Shown: positions 36,410-44,654 of the stretch, in pieces
How the letters are laid out: every line of letters begins with the position of its first letter
Position numbering within the stretch: the first letter of the stretch is position 1
From: Agromyces ramosus
Lineage (GTDB): Bacteria; Actinomycetota; Actinomycetes; Actinomycetales; Microbacteriaceae
Assembly (NCBI RefSeq): GCF_030817175.1
Contig: NZ_JAUSYY010000001.1
Coordinates: forward strand, 1,178,001 to 1,242,000
DNA: 64,000 nt
Reading direction: 5' to 3'
Notes under the pieces: model-generated
Seen by the model: the letters and a program-made list of their open reading frames with translations, nothing else
Told to the model about the DNA's origin: nothing
The model's database searches: none
Translations under genes and position numbers: made by a program

Positions 36410-37300
36410 TCACCACATGCTAGCGGCGACGGCTTCGCCCGACGGGCGGCCACGACCGAACGCGCCCTCGACGAAGCACTGCGCGTGCGCGGCATCCGCC
36501 CCCGCCCCCAATGCCGCGGCGAAGGCATCGCGGTCGGGTCGTCGCGTGCGGCTCCAGCCCGAACCGAGCAGCGACACGATGAACCCCGCGAGGAAGGCGT
36601 CGCCGCAGCCCATCGTGTCCACGATGGTCGACGCATCCTCGACGAGGTGCGCGTCGGCCTCGATCGTGACGGTGCCATCGGTGACGATCGCGCCGTCGGT
36701 GCCCCGGGTGCCGAGCGCGACGGATGCCCCGCGGCCGATGGCGTCGGCGAGCAGGCCGCGAGTCTGCTCGGCATCGAGGTGCGAGCACGAGAGCAGCACG
36801 AGATCGGACGACGGGCAGATGCGATCGAGGTAGGCGGGAGAGCGGAACTCGTCTTCACTCGAGAGATCGAACGAGACGAGTGCGCGCCCACCCGCGAGCT
36901 TCGGAAGCTCGGCCTCACTGCGCGAGTAGACGCTCGAATGCACGAGGTCGAAGCCCGCGGCGTACTCGAGCAGGTCATCGTCGAGGTCGAGCGGCGAGCG
37001 CACGGTGACGCCGCCGCCGTTCCAGCCGAGGAACGTGCGCTCGCCTCCCTCCACGCGCAGGGTCGAGACCCCACTCTCCCCCTCGCGGACCCGGCTGCGC
37101 GACACGTCGACGCCCTCGGCGGCGATCGCCGCTTGCAGGTAGGCTCCCGCGTCATCGTCGCCGAAGACGCCGAGGTACCCGGCCTCAGCGCCCAGGCGCC
37201 GCGCGAACACCGCGACGTTCACGCAGTTGCCGCCCGGGTAATCGAGGCCCCGGTCGAGGAAGCGGTCGACGATGTTGTCGCCGAAGCCGAGTATTCGCAT
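36410..37300 (-). CDS. FrlD-like fructosamine 6-kinase (PfkB family), copy 1
   Basis: 296-aa sugar kinase phosphorylating, by homology, the sugar part of an Amadori compound at C6 with ATP. The N-terminus MRILGFGDNIVDRFLDRGL, then YPGGNCVNVAVFARRLGA, matches the IGDNCVD...GGNAVNVAVY layout of E. coli FrlD (fructoselysine 6-kinase) as I recall it. The PfkB signature DTMGCGDAFLAGF carries the catalytic Asp; the usual GAGD is GCGD here. The ATG has AGGAGA. It follows the FrlB-like deglycase, with a 107-base spacer containing a strong hairpin. Confidence 0.86.
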   Translation of the reverse strand: MRILGFGDNIVDRFLDRGLDYPGGNCVNVAVFARRLGAEAGYLGVFGDDDAGAYLQAAIAAEGVDVSRSRVREGESGVSTLRVEGGERTFLGWNGGGVTVRSPLDLDDDLLEYAAGFDLVHSSVYSRSEAELPKLAGGRALVSFDLSSEDEFRSPAYLDRICPSSDLVLLSCSHLDAEQTRGLLADAIGRGASVALGTRGTDGAIVTDGTVTIEADAHLVEDASTIVDTMGCGDAFLAGFIVSLLGSGWSRTRRPDRDAFAAALGAGADAAHAQCFVEGAFGRGRPSGEAVAASMW

Positions 37301-37326
37301 GGCTTGAGTCTCCTGGAAATGGTCGC

Positions 37327-37365
37327 GGATGCCCCGCCCCGGCGCAGGGCCGAGGCGGGGCATCC
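37327..37365 (-). promoter_or_regulatory. intercistronic stem-loop between deglycase and kinase genes
   Basis: GGATGCCCCGCC (37327-37338) and GGCGGGGCATCC (37354-37365) are perfect 12-base arms around a 15-base loop, centred between the two minus-strand genes. It could be a partial terminator or an RNA-stability element that sets kinase expression below that of the deglycase. Confidence 0.6.
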
Positions 37366-37407
37366 ACTCGAACGGATCAAGACGGACGACAGATCAGCAC
37401 CGACTGA

Positions 37408-38424
37408 TCAGTACTCGACGACGCGGTAGTACCGGCGGAGGTCGAGCGAGTGGTTGCGCACCCGCTCGAGGTGCTTCGAGACCCGACCCATGACCGTGTC
37501 GAGCACGATCGGTGCGAGCAGGCCCCGGAACTCGGGACTGAAGCCCTCGAGCGGGTAGTCCTTCGTGTCGAAGACCGTGACGTCGTTCGAGACCTTCTTC
37601 ACGAAGCGCTCGACGCGGTCGGTGAGCGCGCGCGTCTCGTCCTCGCCCTGGAACACGATGACGCTCGTGTCCTCCTCGAGCAGCTCGAGCGAGCCGTGGA
37701 AGAACTCGGCACTGTGCACGCGCGTGGTGCGCAGCCACTGCATCTCCTCGAGGATGCACATCGAGTAGAGGTAGGTGAAGCCCCACAGATTGCCGCCCCC
37801 GACCAGGAAGTGGTAGTCGGCGTCGGCGTGCGACTCGGCGAAGTCGGATGCCACGGGCTCGGCCTGCTCGGCGACCGCGACGAGCACGTCGGGCAGCGCC
37901 GCGAGCTCGTCGGCGAACTTCTCGTAGCCGTCGAACTCGCCGCGCAGCGACAGCAGGCGCGTCATGAAGAGGAGCAGCTGCATGTCGAACGGCCAGGTCT
38001 TCGGCTCGGAGACGAGCGCGATGTCGACGGCCTTCGCGATCGGCGAGTCGCCGTAGCCGGTGAAGGCGATGGTGGTGACGCCGTGCGCCTTGCAGTACTC
38101 GATGGCGCGCAGGCTGTCGTCGGTCGTGCCGGACACCGACGTGAAGATGGCGACCGAGTCGTCGCCCAGGGTGGCGTCGCCCGACTCGATGAGCTCGGCG
38201 GCGATGACGCTGCGCACGGGCAGCGTCGAGCTGCGGCGGCCGAGGTGCTCGTAGGGCCACATTGCGGCATACGTGCCGCCGGCCCCGATGAGGAAGAGGT
38301 TGGCGAACCCCTCGGCGTGGAGGCGGTCGACGACCTCCTCGATCTCCGGGCGCAACGCGACGGCGCTGGCCGTCTGGCTGCGGAAGGTGGTCTCGTCGAA
38401 GCCGAGCAGGGTGGTCGCGAGCAT
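37408..38424 (-). CDS. FrlB-like fructosamine-6-phosphate deglycase (SIS domains), copy 1
   Basis: 338-aa SIS-domain enzyme that should split a phosphorylated Amadori compound into an amino acid and glucose 6-phosphate. It has two SIS halves: LFLIGAGGTYAAMWPYEHLG with FTSVSGTTDDSLRAIEYCK, then FLVGGGNLWGFTYLYSMCIL. The catalytic-region helix contains SAEFFHGSLELLEEDTSVIV, comparable with the EFRHGPLE of FrlB. The C-terminus DLRRYYRVVEY matches the RRYY...VEY end of E. coli FrlB as remembered. The ATG has AAAGGA. First gene of the minus-strand arm of the divergon. Confidence 0.88.
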   Translation of the reverse strand: MLATTLLGFDETTFRSQTASAVALRPEIEEVVDRLHAEGFANLFLIGAGGTYAAMWPYEHLGRRSSTLPVRSVIAAELIESGDATLGDDSVAIFTSVSGTTDDSLRAIEYCKAHGVTTIAFTGYGDSPIAKAVDIALVSEPKTWPFDMQLLLFMTRLLSLRGEFDGYEKFADELAALPDVLVAVAEQAEPVASDFAESHADADYHFLVGGGNLWGFTYLYSMCILEEMQWLRTTRVHSAEFFHGSLELLEEDTSVIVFQGEDETRALTDRVERFVKKVSNDVTVFDTKDYPLEGFSPEFRGLLAPIVLDTVMGRVSKHLERVRNHSLDLRRYYRVVEY

Positions 38425-38466
38425 GGTGGTCCTTTCGAAGCGGGAGCCGGTCCATTATTCGAGATG

Positions 38467-38480
38467 TGGTACCGGTATCA
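38467..38480. promoter_or_regulatory. operator 1 of the Amadori divergon
   Basis: TGGTACCGGTATCA, a palindrome with central CG and a single mismatched pair, of the kind bound by LacI-family dimers. Identical copy at 38523-38536, 56 bases away. It lies 43 bases before the start of the minus-strand deglycase gene. Confidence 0.75.
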
Positions 38481-38522
38481 GGTGGCCCTCATGCTGACAC
38501 AGGACGGATTTGCGGTCAACTC

Positions 38523-38536
38523 TGGTACCGGTATCA
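38523..38536. promoter_or_regulatory. operator 2 of the Amadori divergon
   Basis: Exact copy of the 14-base palindrome at 38467-38480, and the next base (G) is also shared. It lies about 115 bases before the binding-protein gene, so one regulator can control both arms, possibly through a DNA loop. Confidence 0.75.
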
Positions 38537-38652
38537 GATTCTGTGTAGAGTCGGTGCCCACCACCCAGTACGTGTCACAGAGATCCGATGGCGGATCCCC
38601 CGGAGCTTCCCCCTCCGGCTGGTCCGGCCTTCATCCGAGACAGAGGAAGACC

Positions 38653-39972
38653 ATGCACGCACAGAGAATCACCGCACTCACCGCGCTCGGCGCGGCATCC
38701 GCGCTCCTGTTGGCCGGATGCGCCGGGGCCAGCGCCGCCCCCGCGGCCGACGTCACCGCCGAGCCCGAGTACTCGGGCACGCTGAGCATCCTCACCAAGT
38801 TCGGCGGCGACCCCCTCGGGCCCTACTTCGAGACGCTCGCCGCCGAGTACGAGGAGCTGCATCCCGAGGTCACCGTCGAGCTCATCCAGGAGACCGACCA
38901 GAGCGTCAAGGACAAGACGAAGACGCTCACCGCCTCGGGCGCACTGCCCGACATCTACTTCACCTGGACCGGCAACTGGGCGCAGAACTTCATCGACGGC
39001 GGACTCGCAGCCGACCTCACCGAGGTGATCGGCCCCGACACCGAGTGGGGCAAGACCTTCGGCGAGGCCTCGCTGAGCGCGTTCGAGGTCGACGGCAGCT
39101 ACTACGGCATCCCGCTCTACAACAACGGCAAGTTCATGGGCTACAACACGGCGATCTTCGACGAGGTCGGCATCGAGGTGCCCACCACCTTCGAAGAGCT
39201 CATCGAGAGCTGCGGGCCCATCCGCGCCGCGGGCTACGAGCCCATCGCGTTCGGCAACAAGGACGGCTGGCCGGCGTTGCACTACCTGCAGCAGCTGTTC
39301 GCCTACAACGTGCCGAGCGACGTGCTGCACGACGACTTCTCGCCTTCGACCGCCACCCTCGACGACTCGGGCTACGTCGAGTCGCTCGAGCAGTTCAAGA
39401 CGCTCGTCGACGAGTGCACCGACAGTGGCAACGGCACGAACGGCGTGCTGTACACGACGGCACAGGAGGCCCTCGCGGGCGGCCGCGCCGCGATGTACTA
39501 CCAGGAGATCCTCGAGTTCGACACGGTGACCGCCGAGGGCAATGCCCTCACGCCCGAGCACTTCGGCATCTTCCCGTTGCCCGTACCCGAAGGAGCGGCG
39601 GGCGAGCCGGGCAGCATCGAAGGAGCCCCCGAGGGCTACCTCATCAACGCGAAGTCGCCGCGTGCGGCGCTCGCCGTCGACTTCATGAAGTTCGCGACGA
39701 CGCTCGAGAACGCCACGATCCTCTCGTCGCCTCCGTACGGCCAGCCGAGCACGGTCATCGACGCGGTCACGCCCGAGACCTCGAGCGTCGCCGTCTACGA
39801 GGGCATCACCAAGGTGAACGAGGCATCCGGCCTGGTCATCTGGCTCGACACGGTCACGGTGCCCGAGGTGGCCGACGCCTGGCTGGCGGGCGGCGAGGCA
39901 CTGATCAGCGGTGGCTCCACGCCCGAAGAAGTGCTCGAGAGCGTGCGGAATGCTTCTGACGCAGCAGAGTGA
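38653..39972 (+). CDS. sugar-type ABC transporter substrate-binding lipoprotein (Amadori locus)
   Basis: CUT1 family binding protein of 439 aa. The signal helix ALTALGAASALLLAGC ends in lipobox LAGC. The mature part begins GTLSILTKFGGDPLGPYFET and contains DIYFTWTGNWAQNFIDGG, GIPLYNNGKFMGYNTAIFDE and AAMYYQEILEF. The ATG has AGAGGAAG; a much longer open frame upstream is not coding. Leads the plus-strand arm: two permeases, FrlC, FrlB and FrlD homologues. The substrate is probably a fructosyl-amino acid, inferred from those enzymes. Confidence 0.93.
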   Translation: MHAQRITALTALGAASALLLAGCAGASAAPAADVTAEPEYSGTLSILTKFGGDPLGPYFETLAAEYEELHPEVTVELIQETDQSVKDKTKTLTASGALPDIYFTWTGNWAQNFIDGGLAADLTEVIGPDTEWGKTFGEASLSAFEVDGSYYGIPLYNNGKFMGYNTAIFDEVGIEVPTTFEELIESCGPIRAAGYEPIAFGNKDGWPALHYLQQLFAYNVPSDVLHDDFSPSTATLDDSGYVESLEQFKTLVDECTDSGNGTNGVLYTTAQEALAGGRAAMYYQEILEFDTVTAEGNALTPEHFGIFPLPVPEGAAGEPGSIEGAPEGYLINAKSPRAALAVDFMKFATTLENATILSSPPYGQPSTVIDAVTPETSSVAVYEGITKVNEASGLVIWLDTVTVPEVADAWLAGGEALISGGSTPEEVLESVRNASDAAE

Positions 39973-40918
39973 GCTCCTCGACCGGGTGCCGGCGGTGCAG
40001 ACCGCCGGCCCCCGGCCCCCGAGGCGGTCCTCGCGATCCACCGCCAGGCGACTGCTCGCGCTCGGCTGGATCCTTCCAGCCGTCGTCGTGCTCGCCGTGT
40101 TCGTCTACTTGCCGCTCGCGCAGAACCTCGGGTTCTCGACGCTCGAATGGGACATCTACAGCGGCAGCCAGGAGTTCATCGGCGCCGAGAACTACCAGCG
40201 ACTGGTGGCCGACCCGATCTTCTGGTCGTCGCTCTGGAACAACGTGCTGTACGCGGTCGTGTCACTGGCGTTCCAGGTGTTCGGAGCGATCGTGCTCGCC
40301 GCGATCATCGAGAGCATCCGCCAGGATCGGTGGCGGCGAGGGCTGCGCGCGATCTACTTCGTGCCGTCGGCCATCTCGCTCACCGTCGCAGGCCTGCTCT
40401 TCTACTTCATCTACGAACCGAACCTCGGCATGCTGAACCACGCGCTCGAGGCCGTGGGTCTCGGGGCGTGGGCGCAGCCATGGCTCGGCCAGGAGTCGAC
40501 CGCGATGATCTCGATCATCGCGATGAGCCAGTGGCAGGGCTTCGGCTACTCGACGCTGCTGTTCGCCGTGGCGATCCAGCGCATCCCGTCGGAGCTCTAC
40601 GAGGCCGCCGCGATCGACGGCATCGGTGCGGTCCGCCGGTTCTTCACGATCACGCTCCCCCTGGTTCGGGAGATGACCGGCCTCATGATCATCGTCACGA
40701 TCTCGGGAGCCTTCCAGGTGTTCAACGAGGTCATGGTGATGACCTCGGGCGGCCCGAACAACTCCACGCAGGTGCTCGGCACCTGGCTCTACCGCAACGG
40801 CTTCGTACGGAACGACTTCGGGTACGCGGCCGCCATCGCGACGGTGATCTTCGTGATCACGCTCGGCATCGCGCTCGTGCAGCTCTGGATCAACCGTCGC
40901 AGAAGGGTGGAATGGTGA
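39950..40918 (+). CDS. carbohydrate ABC transporter permease (MalF type, Amadori locus)
   Basis: 322-aa CUT1 permease with six hydrophobic segments (LALGWILPAVVVLAVFVYL first) and EAA loop SELYEAAAIDGIGAVRRFFT. The chosen ATG 39950 overlaps the end of the binding-protein gene by 23 bases; GTG 39986 after that stop is possible. The stop overlaps the start of the next permease, indicating coupled synthesis. Confidence 0.9.
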   Translation: MLLTQQSELLDRVPAVQTAGPRPPRRSSRSTARRLLALGWILPAVVVLAVFVYLPLAQNLGFSTLEWDIYSGSQEFIGAENYQRLVADPIFWSSLWNNVLYAVVSLAFQVFGAIVLAAIIESIRQDRWRRGLRAIYFVPSAISLTVAGLLFYFIYEPNLGMLNHALEAVGLGAWAQPWLGQESTAMISIIAMSQWQGFGYSTLLFAVAIQRIPSELYEAAAIDGIGAVRRFFTITLPLVREMTGLMIIVTISGAFQVFNEVMVMTSGGPNNSTQVLGTWLYRNGFVRNDFGYAAAIATVIFVITLGIALVQLWINRRRRVEW

Positions 40919-41748
40919 CCCGACTCACCTTCGCCGGCGTCATCGCCCGCGTGTTCATGTGGACGTTCCTGCTCTGCCTCGCAGTGGTGGTCGTCTACCC
41001 GCTCACCTGGATGGTGCTGAACGGCTTCAAGACCAATGCCGAGCTCTTCGGCAACCCGTTCGCGCTGCCCCTGCAGTGGGGCTGGGAGAACTACTCGGCC
41101 GCGTGGAATCGCGGCGTCAGCAACTACCTCACGACGAGCATCCTCGTGACGGTCACCTCGACGATCGCGACGGTCTTCATCAGCGCGTGGGCCGCGTACG
41201 GCCTCGCGCGGGTCGAGATCCCGTTCTCGCGCACCTGGGCCACCGTCATCCTCGGGGGGCTCATGCTCGCGCCGACCGTCGCGCTCGTGCCCCTCGTGAA
41301 GATGTTCCAGTCGATGGGCCTCTACAACACCTTCTGGGCGCTGCTCATCCTCTATACCGCCTTCCGCATCCCGTTCACCACGTTCCTCATCCGGGCGTAC
41401 ATGATCGACCTGCCGCGCGAGGTCGACGAAGCGGCCGAGGTCGATGGGGCGAGCCGGTGGACGGCCTTCTGGCGCATCATCCTGCCGATGTGCCGGCCGA
41501 TCATCATCTCGGTGATCATCCTGCACATCCTCTTCGCCTGGAACGAGTACCTGTTCGCGATGGTGTTCACGAGCGGCACCGACGTGCAGACGCTGCCGGT
41601 CGGACTCACGAGCCTCATGAGCAGGCACGGCACCGACTATCCCGTCGTCTTCGCCGGCATGGTCATCGCGGCACTGCCCGTCGTCGTCCTCTTCTTCGCG
41701 TGCCAGCGCTACTTCGTCAAGGGCCTCGCCGACGGGATCGGCAAATGA
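40912..41748 (+). CDS. carbohydrate ABC transporter permease (MalG type, Amadori locus)
   Basis: 278-aa CUT1 permease. Typical elements are VVYPLTWMVLNGFKTNAELF, the EAA loop EVDEAAEVDGASRWTAFWRI, WNEYLFAMVF and the end QRYFVKGLADGIGK. The ATG at 40912 follows GAAGGGTGG and overlaps the previous gene by 7 bases; its stop overlaps the next ATG by four bases (ATGA). No ATPase gene lies in the operon. Confidence 0.93.
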   Translation: MVTRLTFAGVIARVFMWTFLLCLAVVVVYPLTWMVLNGFKTNAELFGNPFALPLQWGWENYSAAWNRGVSNYLTTSILVTVTSTIATVFISAWAAYGLARVEIPFSRTWATVILGGLMLAPTVALVPLVKMFQSMGLYNTFWALLILYTAFRIPFTTFLIRAYMIDLPREVDEAAEVDGASRWTAFWRIILPMCRPIIISVIILHILFAWNEYLFAMVFTSGTDVQTLPVGLTSLMSRHGTDYPVVFAGMVIAALPVVVLFFACQRYFVKGLADGIGK

Positions 41749-42584
41749 GCGGCATCCGGCTCGAGCAGTTCACGGGATCGAACTTCTCCTACCAGCACCT
41801 CCCCTTCGACCGCTTCCTCGACGACACGGTCGCGCTCGGGCGCGAACGGGTCGAGCTCTGGGGCATCGCGCCGCAGCTGCACGTGCCGCAACTGAGCAAT
41901 GAAGACGCCCGCGGCATCCGCCGTCGCATCACCGAGCGCGGTCTCGCGGTGCACTGCCTCACCCCCGAGCAGGTGATCTACCCGGTGAACGTCGCATCTC
42001 CGTCGCGATGGCTGCGCGAGTCGAGCATCGCCATGTTCCGTCGCGCGGCCGAACTCTGCGTCGAGCTCGAGTCGCCGCTGCTGTTCCTGACCGCCGGGCG
42101 GGGCTTCGAAGATGAGCCGATGGATGCCGCGTGGCGCCGATCGGTCGACGCGATCGGCGAGATCGCGGCGTACGCCGGCACGCTCGGTGTCGACTGCGTA
42201 CTCGAGCCCCTGCAGCGCATCGAGTCGAACCTCGTGAATGACGCGGCGACACTCGCCCGGATGCTCGACGAGATCGCCGCTCCGAACCTCGGCGCCGCCC
42301 TTGACACCGTCGCGATGGCGACCGCCGGTGACACCATCGACGGCTATTTCGCCGCCCTCGGCGGTCGCATCCGCCATGTGCACCTCATCGACGGCAAGCC
42401 GAATGGTCATCTCGCGTGGGGCGACGGCGAGCTGCCGCTCGGCGAGTACCTCGAGGCGCTCGGCCGTCAGGGATACGACGGATGCCTCACCTTCGAGCTC
42501 TTCGGCGATGGCACCTATGCCTTCGACCCGCGGCCCGCACTCGACCGGTGCTTCGCCGCCGTCGGGCGCGAGCTCGCGGCATGA
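41745..42584 (+). CDS. FrlC-like sugar epimerase (AP-endonuclease-2 / xylose-isomerase fold)
   Basis: 279-aa TIM-barrel enzyme. In E. coli, FrlC interconverts fructoselysine and psicoselysine so that both epimers can enter the pathway. Shared features with FrlC, from memory, include LGRERVELWGIAPQLHVPQL, LTPEQVIYPVN, the metal-site region CVLEPLQRIESNLVND, IRHVHLIDG and GCLTFELFG. It overlaps the permease stop by four bases (ATGA), so it belongs to the importer operon. Without a structure the substrate remains an inference. Confidence 0.85.
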   Translation: MSGIRLEQFTGSNFSYQHLPFDRFLDDTVALGRERVELWGIAPQLHVPQLSNEDARGIRRRITERGLAVHCLTPEQVIYPVNVASPSRWLRESSIAMFRRAAELCVELESPLLFLTAGRGFEDEPMDAAWRRSVDAIGEIAAYAGTLGVDCVLEPLQRIESNLVNDAATLARMLDEIAAPNLGAALDTVAMATAGDTIDGYFAALGGRIRHVHLIDGKPNGHLAWGDGELPLGEYLEALGRQGYDGCLTFELFGDGTYAFDPRPALDRCFAAVGRELAA

Positions 42585-42636
42585 CGGCATATCACCTTCC
42601 TCCCGCTTCACGCACTCCACCCACGAAAGGACTCCC

Positions 42637-43650
42637 ATGCTGAACTTCGACGAGCAGCGCTTCCTCGACATCCAGGCGGGTGCGGTCGCGCTCGCCGCGC
42701 CCATCGACGCATTCGTGGCCGAACGCCTCGCGGCCGGCGCCTCGAACGTCTTCTTCGTCGGATCGGGCGGTGCCGGCATCCTCATGGAGCCCGCAGTGCG
42801 CCTGCTGCAGACGCGATCCGCGTTCCCGACGTTCCACGAGATGCCCGCCGAGCTCGTCGAGACGGGCTCGGTGCATCTCGGCGCCGACTCGATAGTGGTG
42901 ATCCCGTCGCTGTCGGGGACGACGCTCGAGAGCATCCGCGCGCTCGAGTACGCGCAGGAGCGCGGCGCGACCGTGCTCACGCTCACGGGTCACGCCGACG
43001 CCCCGCTCGCCCGGGCAGCCGACCTCAACCTCACGACGTTCGCCGCCGACGACACGTCGAGCGAGACGTTCTCGGTGCAGTCGCTGCTCATCGCACTGTC
43101 GATCATGCGGGCACGGGGCGAGTTCGACGGCTACGACGAGGTGCTCGCGCAACTGAAGACGCTGCCCGACGCCCTTCTCGGCGTGAAGCGCGCTTTCGAA
43201 GGCCGTGCCGCCGAGCTCGCCCGCATGATCGCGGACTCCGACTACCACGTGATCACGGGCGCGGGCGCGAGCTGGTCCGAGGCCTTCTACTACGGAATGT
43301 GCATCCTCGAGGAGATGCAGTGGATCCGCACGCGGCCCGTGCACGCGTCCGACTTCTTCCATGGCACGCTCGAGCTGCTCGAACCCGGCGTGAGCGTCAT
43401 CGCGTTGAAGGGCGAGGATGCCGGCCGCACGCTGGTCGAGCGGGTCGAGGCGTTCGTGCCGCGCATCACCGACACCCTGACCGTCATCGACACGGCCGAC
43501 TTCGAGCTGCTCGGCTTCACCCCCGAGGTGCGCGCGCTGCTCGCGCCCGTCCTCTTGGCGACGGCGCTCGAACGGGTGAGCGCGCACCTCGAGGTGCTGC
43601 GCGACCACCCGCTGACCACACGCCGGTACTACCGGCAGCTGCAGTACTGA
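42637..43650 (+). CDS. FrlB-like fructosamine-6-phosphate deglycase (SIS domains), copy 2
   Basis: 337-aa paralogue of the deglycase at 37408-38424. SIS motifs VFFVGSGGAGILMEPAV, VVIPSLSGTTLESIRALEY and HVITGAGASWSEAFYYGMCI are present, with the active-site segment ASDFFHGTLELLEPGVSVIA. The end TTRRYYRQLQY is the FrlB-type C-terminus. The two copies share layout but differ in many residues, so they probably handle different glycated substrates. The ATG has GAAAGGA. Confidence 0.87.
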   Translation: MLNFDEQRFLDIQAGAVALAAPIDAFVAERLAAGASNVFFVGSGGAGILMEPAVRLLQTRSAFPTFHEMPAELVETGSVHLGADSIVVIPSLSGTTLESIRALEYAQERGATVLTLTGHADAPLARAADLNLTTFAADDTSSETFSVQSLLIALSIMRARGEFDGYDEVLAQLKTLPDALLGVKRAFEGRAAELARMIADSDYHVITGAGASWSEAFYYGMCILEEMQWIRTRPVHASDFFHGTLELLEPGVSVIALKGEDAGRTLVERVEAFVPRITDTLTVIDTADFELLGFTPEVRALLAPVLLATALERVSAHLEVLRDHPLTTRRYYRQLQY

Positions 43651-43657
43651 GGCGCGC

Positions 43658-44518
43658 ATGAATGGCGGTGCTGGGCAGCACGACGGAAACGCCGGGTTCG
43701 TGATCGCGACTATCGGCGACAACACGATCGACCGGTACATCGGCGACGAGTCCGCGCGATACGCCGGCGGCAACGCCTACAACGTCGCTGCCCAGCTCGC
43801 CGGTCGCGGCCGCGCGGTCGCGTACTTCGGCGCGGTCGGCGCCGATGCGAACTCGCGCACCATCGCGCGCGGCCTGCACCGCGCCGGCATCGAACCCGTG
43901 GGCCTCGTCACCATGGCGGGGCCAACGGCCGCCACGACGATTCGCGTCGACGGCGGCGAGCGCGTCTTCGAGAGGGAGGAGTTCGGCGTGACCGCCGACT
44001 ACTTCCCCAGCGACGCCGACCTCGAACTGCTGGCGAAGGCATCCTGGGTGCACATCGGCATGCTGCCCCGCGCCGGGGAACTGCGTGCCCGGCTCGCCTC
44101 GCTCGGACGCCGCGCCGGCGCCGCGAACCGCCCGGTCGTGAGCCAGGACTGCGCCGTCGCGTCGGGCTTCACCGAACTGGACGTCGCGTTCGGCTCCGTC
44201 GGCGAGCGTGGCGATGCCCGCGCATGGGCGATCTCGGCGCTCGGGGCGGGCGCTCGCTCAGCCGTCGTGACCCGCGGCGCCGCCGGGGCAGTCGCGACGG
44301 ACGGCGCAGACTGGTTCGAGCAGCGGGCGGTCCCGGTCGACGTAGTCGACACCACCGGCGCGGGCGACGCGTTCATCGCCGGCTTCATCGCTGCGCGCCT
44401 CGACGGCGCCGAGATCCCGTCGGCCCTCGAGCGCGGAGCGCACTGGGCCGCGGCGGCGTGCAGCCACCGTGGCGGCTGGCCGCTCGCCCGCGCGGACACG
44501 TCGAGGGCTCGAACCTGA
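43658..44518 (+). CDS. FrlD-like fructosamine 6-kinase (PfkB family), copy 2
   Basis: 286-aa PfkB kinase. The N-terminus reads FVIATIGDNTIDRYIGDES, then YAGGNAYNVAAQLAGRGR, like E. coli FrlD. The PfkB signature is DTTGAGDAFIAGFIAARLDG with a normal GAGD, and the end CSHRGGWPLA resembles the FrlD C-terminus. It starts 7 bases after the second deglycase, so kinase and deglycase are co-translated. The stop codon lies inside a terminator-like stem. Confidence 0.86.
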   Translation: MNGGAGQHDGNAGFVIATIGDNTIDRYIGDESARYAGGNAYNVAAQLAGRGRAVAYFGAVGADANSRTIARGLHRAGIEPVGLVTMAGPTAATTIRVDGGERVFEREEFGVTADYFPSDADLELLAKASWVHIGMLPRAGELRARLASLGRRAGAANRPVVSQDCAVASGFTELDVAFGSVGERGDARAWAISALGAGARSAVVTRGAAGAVATDGADWFEQRAVPVDVVDTTGAGDAFIAGFIAARLDGAEIPSALERGAHWAAAACSHRGGWPLARADTSRART

Positions 44519-44555
44519 GCCCGCCACGAGCCTGGCGCGCGAGCAGGCGGGCTCA
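44516..44555. terminator. stem-loop between the two convergent catabolic operons
   Basis: TGAGCCCGCC (44516-44525) and GGCGGGCTCA (44546-44555) are perfect 10-base arms with a 20-base loop. The left arm includes the stop of the kinase gene. It separates the Amadori operon from the convergent FAD-oxidase operon. Confidence 0.7.
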
Positions 44556-44654
44556 TGGCACGCGCGCGCCCAGCACTCGGCCATCACGACCGAGCGGATG
44601 CCGCCCCCCAATGACACGGCATCCGCGGTGGTCGTAGCGACCGGAACCGAACGG

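Noticed and set aside
37408..38424. Reading the SIS proteins as AgaS/GlmS-type aminosugar enzymes
   Set aside because: The RRYY...Y C-terminus, two SIS halves of about 340 residues, and FrlD- and FrlC-like neighbours fit fructosamine-phosphate deglycases better; no glutaminase domain is present.
37450..38652. Long 5' extension of the Amadori binding-protein frame
   Set aside because: The extension runs antisense through the FrlB gene and the operator region. The start at 38653 has a ribosome site followed by a proper lipoprotein signal peptide.
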